The position numbers and the translations under genes were made by a program. A DNA stretch of 64,000 bases from CAZEGI01 sp964512105 (GTDB lineage: Archaea > Altiarchaeota > Altiarchaeia > IMC4 > CAZEGI01). The stretch lies in the NCBI GenBank assembly GCA_964512105.1, contig CAZEGI010000001.1:1-64000 (forward strand). The letters run 5' to 3'. Shown here piece by piece: positions 41,139 through 50,788 of this stretch; position 1 is the first letter of the stretch, and each line of letters opens with the position of its first letter. Below the pieces are notes generated by a model. That model had not been told where the DNA came from. It made no database searches and saw only the letters and a program-made list of their open reading frames with translations.

Positions 41139-43682
41139 ATGGATCTGGTCAAGTTAGCCCAGCTGAGGTATCTACCGAAACAGGCGGATGGGGATTTTGA
41201 AAAGGGCGACTACAAAAAAGCGCTGCAGAAGTACCTGAAGATTGCCGAGATAATACTTGAGTCTGAACGTTATTCCGAGCTTGCGCCGTACTACATGAAG
41301 ATAGCGCAGTGCTATGGAAAGCTGAAGGGTAGAGACGACGAAAGGGAAAAGTTCAACCAAAAGGCTGGCGAGTACTACACCAAGTCCGCGGAGATGCTGA
41401 AACGACAGGGCAAGTATCTTGAGGCCGCAAGTTCCTACGGGAACGCGGCAAAGGCCTATGAGAACGCTGGCGATTACAAAACGGCGGCACAGTACTCGGA
41501 AAAGGCAGCTAACATCTATTTAGAAAAAAACGATAATTTTTCAGCGTCTGCGGAGTACAACAATGCGGCAAAGTATCACGAGCGTGTTGGGGATTCAGGA
41601 ACCGCCTCGCAGTATTATGTAAAGGCTGGTGACATGGACCTGGAGCTGAAGGATTATCCGTCTGCTGCCGCTTCATACAGCGATGCTGCAAACTGTTACA
41701 ACCAAGCAGGAAACTACAAAACCGCGATAGATTACTATCTTAAGGCGATTGGTTTCGACCAGAGCGCAAAGCGCTACGACGAGGTTGCAAAACTGTACGA
41801 TCTAATAGCCAAGTGTTATGAGCATCAGGGTGACCATAAAAACGCGCTGCGGTATTACATGGAATCCGTAAGGTACAGTAAGGACATCAACGATGCGGTT
41901 TCCATCATCAGGAGTTACAAGAATGTTGCCCAGAGTTATGAAAAACTCGGGGAACATGAAAAATCCATAGAGAACTACATAACGGCTGCTGACCTGAGTT
42001 CCGATTTGCGGGATTACGGAAATGCCTTCGAGTCGTACCTTGGAGCTGCGACGGGTTATGAAAAAACCGGAAATCTCGTCAAGGCCGCGGAGTACTATGC
42101 GCTGGCTGCCAAGGCAAGCCTTTCGAACAAGAACGAGAGGGATGCCCTGAGGTATTATACACGGGCTACGGAGTTGGGCATAGAACTGGCGAAACGGGAA
42201 ACGGACAAGGAAAAATCCGCAGGGCATTATATCCGGGCTGCAGACGGTTTTAGAGACATCAGGGAATATGGAAAAGCCGCCGACAACTACCTGAAATTTG
42301 CTGAACTAATGGCTGACGTTAACCACGACAGAGCGGTCGATGGTTACAAAAAGGCTGCGGAGATGTTTATAGAAATGGACGACCTCTACAGCGCAGGAAA
42401 CGCGTATGTCATGGCCGGAGAGTTTGTAAACGCAACGCACAATTACATCAATCACGGGGATGTGATGGTGAAACAGGGGCTGAACCTGCATGCGGCTAAC
42501 GGTTACATGCGTGCGGCAGAATGTTACCATGAGCTTAAGAACGAGGAACTTGAGCACGAATACTATGACCGGGCCATATGGAATTACACGCGATACTTCA
42601 AGACGAATCAGGATACTGCGGAAAATACGGAAGAACTGGGGATGATCGCTGAGGCGTATAAGAACGCAGCCGAATGCTACAGAAACCTTAAGGATTTGCA
42701 AAAGGCGAGCGACCACTTTAAAGGGGCTGTGGAATTTTACAAGCGGGCCGGATGGGAGGATGAAACTACTATCACAAGCGCATTTCTGGCAAAGGTTGAT
42801 GGAGAACTCGCTGTTGAACACGGTTATTACGAGAATGCTGATAAACTGCTGAATTCTGCAGTGAAATATTTCGAATCCGCGCTCAAGATTGAGGATTTAA
42901 CTCCGGTTTATAGAGAACGCCTGAAACAGAATTTGGAGGACATAAAAAACATCCTGAAGAAGGTCAAGGTAAAACCGGATGTTGTTTTGGAACTCAACGA
43001 GCATTCCCGCTGTCCTGTGGGCAAGCAGATGATTTTGGATGGTGCGATAAGGAATCTGGGCGAGCACATCATCAGGAAAATCATGTTCCTGTCGCATCTT
43101 CCGGAGGAGCTCGAGCTTGAAAAAATTCCGGGCGAGATTGACGAACTCAAACCGAAGGAGTCCAGGAAGATTGCACTTGTGATTAAGGCCGGTGCTGCGG
43201 GAACGTTTAAACTCAAGCCGCTTGAGGCCATCTATGAGGACGAGCTTGGAACGAAGTACGTCAAGGCATCCAACGAGGTTCTGATTGATGTGGGTGGCAC
43301 AGCCGGTGTGAAACTCGGGGGGAGAAAAATTCCGGGAGCAGACAAAGGCAAGCCGCAAGTGGACTTGGTTTTGGAAAAGCCACCGGCCGTTAAGATGGGC
43401 CAGAAATTTTCAATGAATGGGAAGGTGATGAACCGGGGCGGTGAGGAGGTTACCGACGTCAGGATTATGCAGAACCTTCCGGATGAGTTCGAACTGGTGA
43501 AACCGCCTGAAGAAATCAAGGTCCTGAAACCGGGTGAAGTGAAGGGTGTGGAGCTCGAGCTGAAAGCACGCAAGCATGGAGAATACAGATTCAGCCCGCT
43601 CGAGATGTTTTACCATGACAGGCATGGCGGAAGGTTCTTCAAGGCGGCTGAGGAAGTGGACGTCGTTGTTAAGAAAAAATAG
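41139..43682 (+). CDS. Large cytoplasmic TPR (SNAP-like) protein with two C-terminal Ig-like domains
   Basis: 847 residues from ATG 41139 (a TTG at 41130 would add three). No signal peptide or membrane helix, so cytoplasmic. About 15 TPR units of the SNAP type fill residues 1-600 (patterns AAxxYxxAAxxYxxxGDYKTA, seen in parts). Two related beta-sandwich domains follow (about 610-710 and 735-845), both with VVLEL or LVLEKPP, LPEELELEKIP or LPDEFELVKPP, and an LKPLEAIYEDE/FSPLEMFYHDR end. It precedes the pilus operon by 56 bp and is likely a scaffold for it, or regulates secretion; direct evidence is absent. Confidence 0.75.
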   Translation: MDLVKLAQLRYLPKQADGDFEKGDYKKALQKYLKIAEIILESERYSELAPYYMKIAQCYGKLKGRDDEREKFNQKAGEYYTKSAEMLKRQGKYLEAASSYGNAAKAYENAGDYKTAAQYSEKAANIYLEKNDNFSASAEYNNAAKYHERVGDSGTASQYYVKAGDMDLELKDYPSAAASYSDAANCYNQAGNYKTAIDYYLKAIGFDQSAKRYDEVAKLYDLIAKCYEHQGDHKNALRYYMESVRYSKDINDAVSIIRSYKNVAQSYEKLGEHEKSIENYITAADLSSDLRDYGNAFESYLGAATGYEKTGNLVKAAEYYALAAKASLSNKNERDALRYYTRATELGIELAKRETDKEKSAGHYIRAADGFRDIREYGKAADNYLKFAELMADVNHDRAVDGYKKAAEMFIEMDDLYSAGNAYVMAGEFVNATHNYINHGDVMVKQGLNLHAANGYMRAAECYHELKNEELEHEYYDRAIWNYTRYFKTNQDTAENTEELGMIAEAYKNAAECYRNLKDLQKASDHFKGAVEFYKRAGWEDETTITSAFLAKVDGELAVEHGYYENADKLLNSAVKYFESALKIEDLTPVYRERLKQNLEDIKNILKKVKVKPDVVLELNEHSRCPVGKQMILDGAIRNLGEHIIRKIMFLSHLPEELELEKIPGEIDELKPKESRKIALVIKAGAAGTFKLKPLEAIYEDELGTKYVKASNEVLIDVGGTAGVKLGGRKIPGADKGKPQVDLVLEKPPAVKMGQKFSMNGKVMNRGGEEVTDVRIMQNLPDEFELVKPPEEIKVLKPGEVKGVELELKARKHGEYRFSPLEMFYHDRHGGRFFKAAEEVDVVVKKK

Positions 43683-43738
43683 CCCGGTTAACCTGTTTTC
43701 TGTTACGTTTTAATTCCTTATTCTTAATTAATACTGAA

Positions 43739-44692
43739 ATGCCGGAACGCGATAAGGATGTTTACCAGCAGTTTGCACAGATGTACGACGAAATCCACAA
43801 GCGGATTGTCGGTGAAGAGGAAACCATAAGGGACATAATTATCGCGATATTCGGTGGCGGCCATGTGCTGATTGAGAGTGTTCCGGGCATGGGCAAAACG
43901 ATGCTTGCCAAGACCATTTCCGAAACGTTAGACTGCGACTTCAAGAGGATTCAGTGCACAGCGGACCTTAGGCCGACGGATATAATCGGCAAGATGGCTT
44001 TCGACGAGGCTAAGAAGAAATACGTTCTGTCCAAGGGACCGATATTCACGAACATCCTGCTGATTGACGAAATAAACCGCGCGCCGCCAAAGACACAGTC
44101 AGCGCTGCTTGAGGCGATGGCCGAGAAAAATGTCACCATCGGCGGTGAATCGTACAAAGTGACAGAGCCGTTTATCGTTCTTGCAACGGAAAACCCCGTG
44201 GAGCAGGAGGGGACCTTTCCGCTGCCCGAGGCGCAGAAGGACAGGTTTCTTTTCAAATCGGTTATAAAATACCTCCCCATGGAGGAAGAGATCGCCATTG
44301 TGAAGTCAAAGGCGAGGGAGGAGAAGATAAACAAGATTTTCAACCCGCCTGAGATTTTGATAATACGGGAGGAGATAGCAAAAACCGTCTCAATTTCGGA
44401 TGCGATTCTGGAGTATGTGGTGAAGATCGTCGATGCAACGCGCGAACGGAGGGAGGTCGCAACCGGCGCAAGCCCGAGGGCGTCGATTGCGTTCATGACC
44501 GCGACAAAGACCAAGGCGTTTCTTGAGGGAAGGAACCATGTAACCGCGAAGGACATAAAGGAGATGGCACTCCCGATTTTGAGGCACCGCCTGATATTGA
44601 ACCCGGACTCGGCGGATTTCGGAGTTACACCGGACGACGTTATAACGAAGGTGCTTGAGAGAATCGAAGCACCGGCGGAAAAAAATGTATAA
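43739..44692 (+). CDS. MoxR-type AAA+ ATPase
   Basis: Chaperone ATPase of the MoxR subfamily. In 317 residues: Walker A VPGMGKTML (about 47-55), Walker B LLIDEINRAPPKTQSALLEAM, sensor 1 LATENPVEQEGTFPLPEAQKDRF (shown in part) and sensor 2 GASPRASIAF. MoxR proteins usually pair with von Willebrand A proteins to insert metals or assemble complexes. No VWA gene is present here; instead it precedes a beta-propeller/TPR protein overlapping it by 8 bases. It may remodel the pilus or surface machinery. Confidence 0.9.
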   Translation: MPERDKDVYQQFAQMYDEIHKRIVGEEETIRDIIIAIFGGGHVLIESVPGMGKTMLAKTISETLDCDFKRIQCTADLRPTDIIGKMAFDEAKKKYVLSKGPIFTNILLIDEINRAPPKTQSALLEAMAEKNVTIGGESYKVTEPFIVLATENPVEQEGTFPLPEAQKDRFLFKSVIKYLPMEEEIAIVKSKAREEKINKIFNPPEILIIREEIAKTVSISDAILEYVVKIVDATRERREVATGASPRASIAFMTATKTKAFLEGRNHVTAKDIKEMALPILRHRLILNPDSADFGVTPDDVITKVLERIEAPAEKNV

Positions 44693-46724
44693 ACCGACTG
44701 TTGTTGCACTGGTGGTTTTGGTGCTGGTCTGGAGCTGCAGCGCGGAACTTCTTGAGGAGCGCATCAGTGAGGTGTGGAAGCAGACCATGACGGGCATCGG
44801 CACGTTTAATGTCGTAGACCTGGACGACGACGGCTCGAAGGAGATTTTGGTGGCGTTCAACGACAGTATTTTCGTTTTGAATTCTACGGGGAAGATTGCA
44901 AAAAGTTATTTGCTGGGCAACACTTCCGGCAGCATATATGCGGTTGATGCGGCGGACATAAACGGCAACGGAAGAAAGGAACTTGTTGTCGGGGTCGGGG
45001 GAATGCGGGTGATTAATGAATACGGTTTGTACGGATTTGAAACTCCGGAAAACAAGAGCATAGTGTGGAAAACGAAGGTTCTGCACGAAACCCTTAACAC
45101 GCGGGGTTCGATTGTTGTGCTGGATTTGAATGGAAGCGTGTTGTGGAGCGTTGAAACGAACGATAGCGTGAATGCCTTGGGTGTGTGCGACCTTGACGGC
45201 AATGTCCCTAAGGAGATTATCGGCGGTGTCGGGGATTACGCTGTTGATACGTATAATGAGTACAAAGGTACTGATGCCAACGGGACTGCGGTATGGGAGC
45301 TTGTTGATTACCCAAAGCAGGACGGCTGGGTTTATGTTTTCAACAGCACCGGTGTTTTGAGGTGGGGTTATAAGTTGAAACTCGTATCCGAGGGTAAAGA
45401 GGTTGTTGATGCTGACAATAACGTTAAGCGCCTGCAACTCGTGGACGTAAATCAGGACGGAATTAATGAGATATTCGCGGGCTCGGACAATGGATGGATT
45501 TACCTGCTGAACCGCACGGGGAGCTTGGCATGGAGTTACGGTTTTGGCGGAGCTATAAAATCTATGTACGCGGGAGATATCAACCGTGATAACAAGAGCG
45601 AATTTGTTATCGGCTCTGGGGATAACTACATCACTGCCCTTGACAGCGGCAGGAGATTGTTGTGGAGGTATCGCCTTGGGGATTTTCCATCTGCTGTATA
45701 CGTTACGGATTTCAATCTTGACGAGAGTGAGGACATATTAGTGGCATCATGGGACCGCTACATCTACTCGTTTGACAAAACAGGGGGCCTGCAGTGGAAA
45801 TACTTCGTCGGGGAGCGAATTTATTCCATGTTCGTAGCGGATATAGACAACGATGGCTACGAAGAGATAATTACTGCATCGCCCAACAACCTTACGGTGT
45901 TCAAACTGAACGAGAACTACCTGACGAAACAACAGGCGGACAGGTACTACAACAAATCTTTGGCATACTTTGAATCTGCGGATTACGGCATAGCCATAAT
46001 ATACGCGCAAAAGGCAAGGGATTTGTACACGCGCATAGAGGACGGCACGGGCGTATCCAAGGCAAAGAAGATAATCGATGATGTGGAGCGACAACTCAGA
46101 TTAGATAGAAAACTGAGCGCCGACGAGAAGTATACAGCGGCTTTGAATTTCTACAGCAAGAGCGAGTACGATACCGCGGAGGTTTATGTAAACTCCGCCA
46201 AAAGCATATACAAGGAGATAAACGATGATGAGGGAGTAGGCAAGTGTGATAAACTGCTCGCAAGGATAGAAAACGAACGCACAGTAAAGCGCAGGATTGA
46301 TGTTGATGCCGTCTATGCAAAAGCCATGCTCGCTCTGGACTTCAATAACTACACGGCAGCGAGGGACTATGCACTGGAAGCGAGGGAGGATTACAACAAC
46401 CTCGGTGCAACAAACGATGCGGAAAAATGCGACCTTATAATAAACAGGGTTGGCGAGGCGTATTACGAAACTTCACAGCGCTATTTCAATGAAGCCAATT
46501 ACACGCGGTCGAGGGAATACTCGCAACTCGCGAAGGAAACGTTCATGCTCACCAGAAACACCGAGGGTGTAACAAAAGTGGAAATGCTTCTAACGCAGCT
46601 TGATGCCGCGGAGACGAGCGAGCAAGAACGGCTACCTTCGGAACCGAGCACGCTTCCCTACGTGGTTTTTGCTGTTTTGATTGTCGCCTCTGTGGTGATT
46701 GTGGTAAGGAGCTTGAGAAAGTAA
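44685..46724 (+). CDS. Extracellular beta-propeller/FG-GAP and TPR protein, C-terminal membrane anchor
   Basis: 679 residues from ATG 44685. Signal peptide (to about 22), then about seven repeats of the FG-GAP/PQQ type (residues 30-415), each with a calcium loop such as DLDDDGSKE, DINGNGRKE, DVNQDGINE, DINRDNKSE and DIDNDGYEE. Three or four helical TPR-like repeats follow (about 425-640; YNKSLAYFESADY, YTAALNFYSKSEY, YAKAMLALDFNNY, YETSQRYFNEANY). One C-terminal helix (about 655-675) anchors it. It resembles integrin-like adhesins, displaying a ligand-binding propeller outside. The start overlaps MoxR by eight bases; the next gene is five bases on. Confidence 0.82.
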   Translation: MYKPTVVALVVLVLVWSCSAELLEERISEVWKQTMTGIGTFNVVDLDDDGSKEILVAFNDSIFVLNSTGKIAKSYLLGNTSGSIYAVDAADINGNGRKELVVGVGGMRVINEYGLYGFETPENKSIVWKTKVLHETLNTRGSIVVLDLNGSVLWSVETNDSVNALGVCDLDGNVPKEIIGGVGDYAVDTYNEYKGTDANGTAVWELVDYPKQDGWVYVFNSTGVLRWGYKLKLVSEGKEVVDADNNVKRLQLVDVNQDGINEIFAGSDNGWIYLLNRTGSLAWSYGFGGAIKSMYAGDINRDNKSEFVIGSGDNYITALDSGRRLLWRYRLGDFPSAVYVTDFNLDESEDILVASWDRYIYSFDKTGGLQWKYFVGERIYSMFVADIDNDGYEEIITASPNNLTVFKLNENYLTKQQADRYYNKSLAYFESADYGIAIIYAQKARDLYTRIEDGTGVSKAKKIIDDVERQLRLDRKLSADEKYTAALNFYSKSEYDTAEVYVNSAKSIYKEINDDEGVGKCDKLLARIENERTVKRRIDVDAVYAKAMLALDFNNYTAARDYALEAREDYNNLGATNDAEKCDLIINRVGEAYYETSQRYFNEANYTRSREYSQLAKETFMLTRNTEGVTKVEMLLTQLDAAETSEQERLPSEPSTLPYVVFAVLIVASVVIVVRSLRK

Positions 46725-46729
46725 TTAAA

Positions 46730-48757
46730 ATGGAGAAGAGGGCTGGCGTTGTGGTTGTTTTTTTGTTAGTGTTGTTTCTGCTGCCGTTAATGCCTGCACA
46801 GCCGGTAAACCTGCAGATAGTTATAAACAACGATGCAGAGTACACAAACTCTAGGGATGTTGTGTTAAAGGTGAGTGCAACGAACGCAGACAGTTGCCGC
46901 TATAAGAATGCAGGCGAGGACTGGAGTTCATGGGAAAAGTGGGTTTTTGTTCCGGGCGTTCCACAGACCAAGGGAAAAGATTGGATGCTGTCCGCAGGCG
47001 ATGGCGCCAAGCAGGTTTATTTCCAGTGTAAGGATGAAGATGAACAGTTATCGCAGGTGGTTTCGGACACGATAGTTCTTGATACAGCACCGCCAAGCGG
47101 ACTGTCAATTTTGATAAACAACGGTGATGAATACGCGACTGCGCAGGAGGTTACACTTACACTGTCCGCGAGCGGCGCAAGCGACTGCAGATACAAAAAT
47201 GAGGACGAAGAATGGGGTTCGTGGGAAAACTACGTGGCGGAGAGGTTGTGGAATTTGAGTGCAGGGGATGGTTTGAAGAGTGTTTCCTACCAGTGCAAGG
47301 ACCTTGCGGAAAATTATGCGGAAACCTCAGACACGATAACCCTTGATACGACGATGCCGATTATTGGAATTTTTTTGGTTGATAATGATGCAGATTACAC
47401 AAACAGCGTAGGGGTAACGCTAAACGTAATTGCAAGTAATGTTACGGAATGTAGGTATAATGAAAACGAATGGACTGCATGGGAGGATTATGTTACAGAA
47501 AAGCCATGGGTGTTGTCGTCGGGTGACGGTTTAAAGACGGTTTACTGCCAGTGCAGAAATGTCGCGGGGGTGGAATCCGGAATTGTTAATGATTCCATAA
47601 CCTTGGACAGCACCCCGCCGGAAAACCTTTCAATAAGGATAAACCACAATGCGGACTACGCCACAAAAAAATCCGTTGTTCTGAATCTCAACGCAGAGAG
47701 CGCGAGCGAATGCCAGCAGAGGAATGAGAATGATGCATGGACCGGGTTTGAGGCTTACGGAACGCGAAGGTTGTGGAACCTCAGCGACGGCAACGGTTTG
47801 AAAAACGTTTCATACCAATGCGTTGACCCTGCAGGAAACCCGTCGGTTGTCGTTTATGACCTTATACTTCTGGACAACAATGCGATTCCTCCCGCGCCCG
47901 TGATAACAGAACCTGTTAGTGGCGTGATACAGAACACTCCGCCGTTAGAGATAAGCGTTGCAGGAACCGCGGAACCGGAAAGGGAAGTTTGGGTTTACGT
48001 TAATCTTGTTCTGGTAAACAAAACGGTTGCGGATGAATACGGAATTTTTAGTTTGAACCTGACGCTGAACGAAGAAACGAACGTCATAACCGCAAAGGCG
48101 CTGAACTACAACGGCATGAGCGAAAGCTCGAATGAGGTTGTTGTTTTTGTCACCCCGCAACAACCGACCACGAGGAACGTCTCGTTGTATTTCGGATGGA
48201 ATTTCTTCACGCTTCCGATAGAGCCGATAGACAAGAGGCCGGGAATCGTGATGTCCGGACTGGAGTACGACCGCGTTGTAAGGTACAATCCCTCAAAGGA
48301 AAAATTCGAGCGATACACGGAAAAAATGCTGGAATCCATGCAGACGCTGAAGGAGCTCAGGGCGGGTTATGCGTACTACGTGTTCGTAACAGATAGGGAT
48401 TACAGGTATCCTGATGCAATAAACCTTGTTATTACCGGACCGCTGCCGCAGTACCAGCTCCCGCCGAAAATAACGCTGGTGTACGGCTGGAACAGTTTTG
48501 GCATTCCGGAGGAAAGCTATCTTGCAAAGGACATACGTTCCGCTCTTGAGAACGTCAGCACCGTGGGCGGCCAAGCCAAATACGCGGATCTTACAGGAAA
48601 GTACGAGAAGATTGCACGTTACTCGAAAGCGGATGAGCGATTTGAAACCTATGACCCGAATCCTGGTGGTTTGCGAGAGTTCGACACGTTTGAGGTTGGC
48701 AAGGCCTATTGGATTTACTACAACGATACGGAAAGCATTACCATAAGGTTGAGATGA
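46730..48757 (+). CDS. Secreted protein with four Ig-like repeats
   Basis: 675 residues with a signal peptide (to about 24, ending PAQP). Four tandem repeats of about 88-95 residues (about 25-385) share INNDAEYT, CRYKN, W..WE, LSAGDGLKxVxYQCKD and TIxLDTTPP (partial), each with a cysteine pair. They are followed by a Big-type Ig domain (about 390-480) and two copies of a module with YFGWNFFTLP / VYGWNSFGIP and an aromatic ending (about 490-570, 585-675). This is the build of a surface adhesin or S-layer-associated protein; it has no membrane anchor. The stop overlaps the next gene. Confidence 0.78.
   Translation: MEKRAGVVVVFLLVLFLLPLMPAQPVNLQIVINNDAEYTNSRDVVLKVSATNADSCRYKNAGEDWSSWEKWVFVPGVPQTKGKDWMLSAGDGAKQVYFQCKDEDEQLSQVVSDTIVLDTAPPSGLSILINNGDEYATAQEVTLTLSASGASDCRYKNEDEEWGSWENYVAERLWNLSAGDGLKSVSYQCKDLAENYAETSDTITLDTTMPIIGIFLVDNDADYTNSVGVTLNVIASNVTECRYNENEWTAWEDYVTEKPWVLSSGDGLKTVYCQCRNVAGVESGIVNDSITLDSTPPENLSIRINHNADYATKKSVVLNLNAESASECQQRNENDAWTGFEAYGTRRLWNLSDGNGLKNVSYQCVDPAGNPSVVVYDLILLDNNAIPPAPVITEPVSGVIQNTPPLEISVAGTAEPEREVWVYVNLVLVNKTVADEYGIFSLNLTLNEETNVITAKALNYNGMSESSNEVVVFVTPQQPTTRNVSLYFGWNFFTLPIEPIDKRPGIVMSGLEYDRVVRYNPSKEKFERYTEKMLESMQTLKELRAGYAYYVFVTDRDYRYPDAINLVITGPLPQYQLPPKITLVYGWNSFGIPEESYLAKDIRSALENVSTVGGQAKYADLTGKYEKIARYSKADERFETYDPNPGGLREFDTFEVGKAYWIYYNDTESITIRLR
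46802..47880 (+). repeat. Four in-frame Ig-like domain repeats
   Basis: Units begin near 46802, 47090, 47356 and 47617 and span about 260-290 bases each. Protein-level identity is moderate and DNA identity low, so the duplication is old. Confidence 0.75.
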
Positions 48758-49707
48758 TGAGATTTGTAACAATAATAACAATAATGGTCATGATAACGGG
48801 CGTGAGCGCGCAGCCGCTGCCGGGAATAGAGGTCTGGGGACAGGTTGAGAACTATCAGGGTGCAGTGGATAACGCAATGGTTGTTGTAGTGGTTCCGAAC
48901 ACCGGTTACAGCAACACGACCTACACGAACGCGGACGGGTTTTACGATTTTTTAAGCGTTAATGCAAGTGTTGACGATGTCGTGATAGTAAACGCCACAA
49001 AGAACTTCCAGGTCGGTGGAAGTTCCGTGACTGTTGTGGAAGGTTCGAACCTTTACCGTGCGGATATCACACTTGTTCTGACAGTCATGCTCACCAACGT
49101 TGCGCTGGATGTCGGCAACGATACGGAAAAACCGTTTGAATTTTACGTCCCAGGGAATTTTACCGGAACCTTCATGACGGGGGACTTTTCCGACAGGGTC
49201 AACGAGATTTTGATGAAAAACTGCGAATGCGGCGGGTGTGCGATTGTAGGTGGTGATTGCATCATTCCCTTGAGATTGGGCTCGGATTCGCCTGGAAATT
49301 TAACAGTCAACGACCTTTATGTTCAGTACTCTGTGGGGAAAAGCATCAGGAACGTGAGTTACGGAAATGGCTTCAGATATTCGCGCGGGGGCTGCTGGGA
49401 AATCGAGTACGAAACTGTAAGTGGTAGAAAAACGATGAACGTTTCGGTTCCGCCCGGACACGATTGCAGCAATCCCCTGAAGTACACGGGTGTGGAGCAT
49501 GGATATCAGGAAACCGACGACGCGATAAATGATGCGATGTATAGGTTGCTTAACGAAACAATGGATGCGGACGGAAACGGTGTTGTGGACAAGATAACTC
49601 AGGATGAGTATTTCAACCCGGAAAGCATGGTGTTCAACGCAGACGGCAGCATCGGAATAAAATCGCTCTGGGGGCCGTCGCTGTTTAAACTTATAGTGTG
49701 GATATGA
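48754..49707 (+). CDS. Secreted protein with carboxypeptidase-regulatory-like domain
   Basis: 317 residues. The signal peptide (MMRFVTIITIMVMITGVSAQ) is followed by a CarboxypepD_reg-type beta domain (about 25-105; VWGQVENYQGAVDNAMVVV, TNADGFYDF), then a Cys-containing region (NCECGGCAIVGGDC, C residues about 155-170) and a C-terminal part with an EF-hand-like stretch (DADGNGVVDKI). Start chosen at ATG 48754, which overlaps the upstream stop as ATGA; ATG 48757 is possible. It is likely a surface or pilus-associated component. Confidence 0.72.
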   Translation: MMRFVTIITIMVMITGVSAQPLPGIEVWGQVENYQGAVDNAMVVVVVPNTGYSNTTYTNADGFYDFLSVNASVDDVVIVNATKNFQVGGSSVTVVEGSNLYRADITLVLTVMLTNVALDVGNDTEKPFEFYVPGNFTGTFMTGDFSDRVNEILMKNCECGGCAIVGGDCIIPLRLGSDSPGNLTVNDLYVQYSVGKSIRNVSYGNGFRYSRGGCWEIEYETVSGRKTMNVSVPPGHDCSNPLKYTGVEHGYQETDDAINDAMYRLLNETMDADGNGVVDKITQDEYFNPESMVFNADGSIGIKSLWGPSLFKLIVWI

Positions 49708-50768
49708 TGGACAACAAGGGATACATTTACACGCTGATAACGATAACGCTCGCACTGATGCTTTTGAGTCTGGCGCTTTTTTACTTCGAGTCCACAGGAA
49801 CGAAGGTCGAGGACATATCAACCAAGCTCAGAACCGATGAGTTGTATTACTTCGTTGAATCGATGGGATACGATTTGGACAGAAGCGTTCACATAACCGC
49901 GCAACGGGCAGCAACCTATGCGATAGATGAGGTGATAGAAACCGGTAGGGGTTTAGGAGATTACGACATGGAAGGTAGAAACTGCACGGCGTTCGTGTAT
50001 GGTCTGAACGGCTCGCAGGCTGCGATAGCAGAACTCATGCTGTGCGGGACCCTCTACGGCGTCGGCACGGATTCTGCGGAGTACATGCAGAACCACACGC
50101 TTCTGGACTGGATTGGGAAAATGGAGAAAGCCGGCGATGAGCTGAATTTCGATGTTGATATCGAAGTGAAAGGGATAAACCTGTATGCTTACGACATCGG
50201 TAACTTTGCGGTTTTGACAATGCTCGATGTAGGGGTGAAAGACCGTCTGGGAATCAGCGGATACGAGCAGCGTAACATGCCGGTGCTGTCTTTAATTCCG
50301 ACGAGGGGAATGGAAGATCCGCTCTACCTGCTGAAAACCAGGGAGCCGGCACTGATTCCGAGGTTTGTTCCGTGCAATGAAAGTGCGGTGGTGGATGCAC
50401 GCGTTGTGGATTCGTGGATAGACACGCAGTGCTATCGTGCCGTGGATTCCGCATACAACGCACCATCGTTCTTTGACAGGATTGATGGCAACCTTTACCT
50501 CTCAGAAAAATATCTCGAGCAGAGTTTGTGGTTGAAAGGTTCACTTGGTTCGGGAGGGAAACTTATTGGTATCGAGAATTTTTTGAATCCCGAAAGGATG
50601 AGCAGGTACGGAATTCCGGTTAACGTGAACAACACGTGGGTTGATTATCTGTACTGGCAAAACGTTTCGGGGGAATGTACGGTAAATGGCACGGCACACG
50701 CCTACTTCAGGATAGACCAAGGGCACGGTTTGCTGTACAACATCACGAATCTTAGCTGCAGTATATAA
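49704..50768 (+). CDS. Pilin-like minor subunit (pseudopilin type)
   Basis: 354 residues. A charged N-terminus (MMDNKG) precedes a long hydrophobic helix (about 8-30, YIYTLITITLALMLLSLALFYF), the arrangement of type IV pilin-like minor subunits, though the QxxxE motif is absent. The large extracellular part has six or more cysteines and N-glycosylation sites. Start at ATG 49704 overlaps the preceding stop; ATG 49707 is an alternative. It lies directly before the secretion ATPase, as minor pilins often do in archaeal pilus operons. Confidence 0.7.
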   Translation: MMDNKGYIYTLITITLALMLLSLALFYFESTGTKVEDISTKLRTDELYYFVESMGYDLDRSVHITAQRAATYAIDEVIETGRGLGDYDMEGRNCTAFVYGLNGSQAAIAELMLCGTLYGVGTDSAEYMQNHTLLDWIGKMEKAGDELNFDVDIEVKGINLYAYDIGNFAVLTMLDVGVKDRLGISGYEQRNMPVLSLIPTRGMEDPLYLLKTREPALIPRFVPCNESAVVDARVVDSWIDTQCYRAVDSAYNAPSFFDRIDGNLYLSEKYLEQSLWLKGSLGSGGKLIGIENFLNPERMSRYGIPVNVNNTWVDYLYWQNVSGECTVNGTAHAYFRIDQGHGLLYNITNLSCSI

Positions 50769-50788
50769 ATTGTTATTCCTATCTTTTT

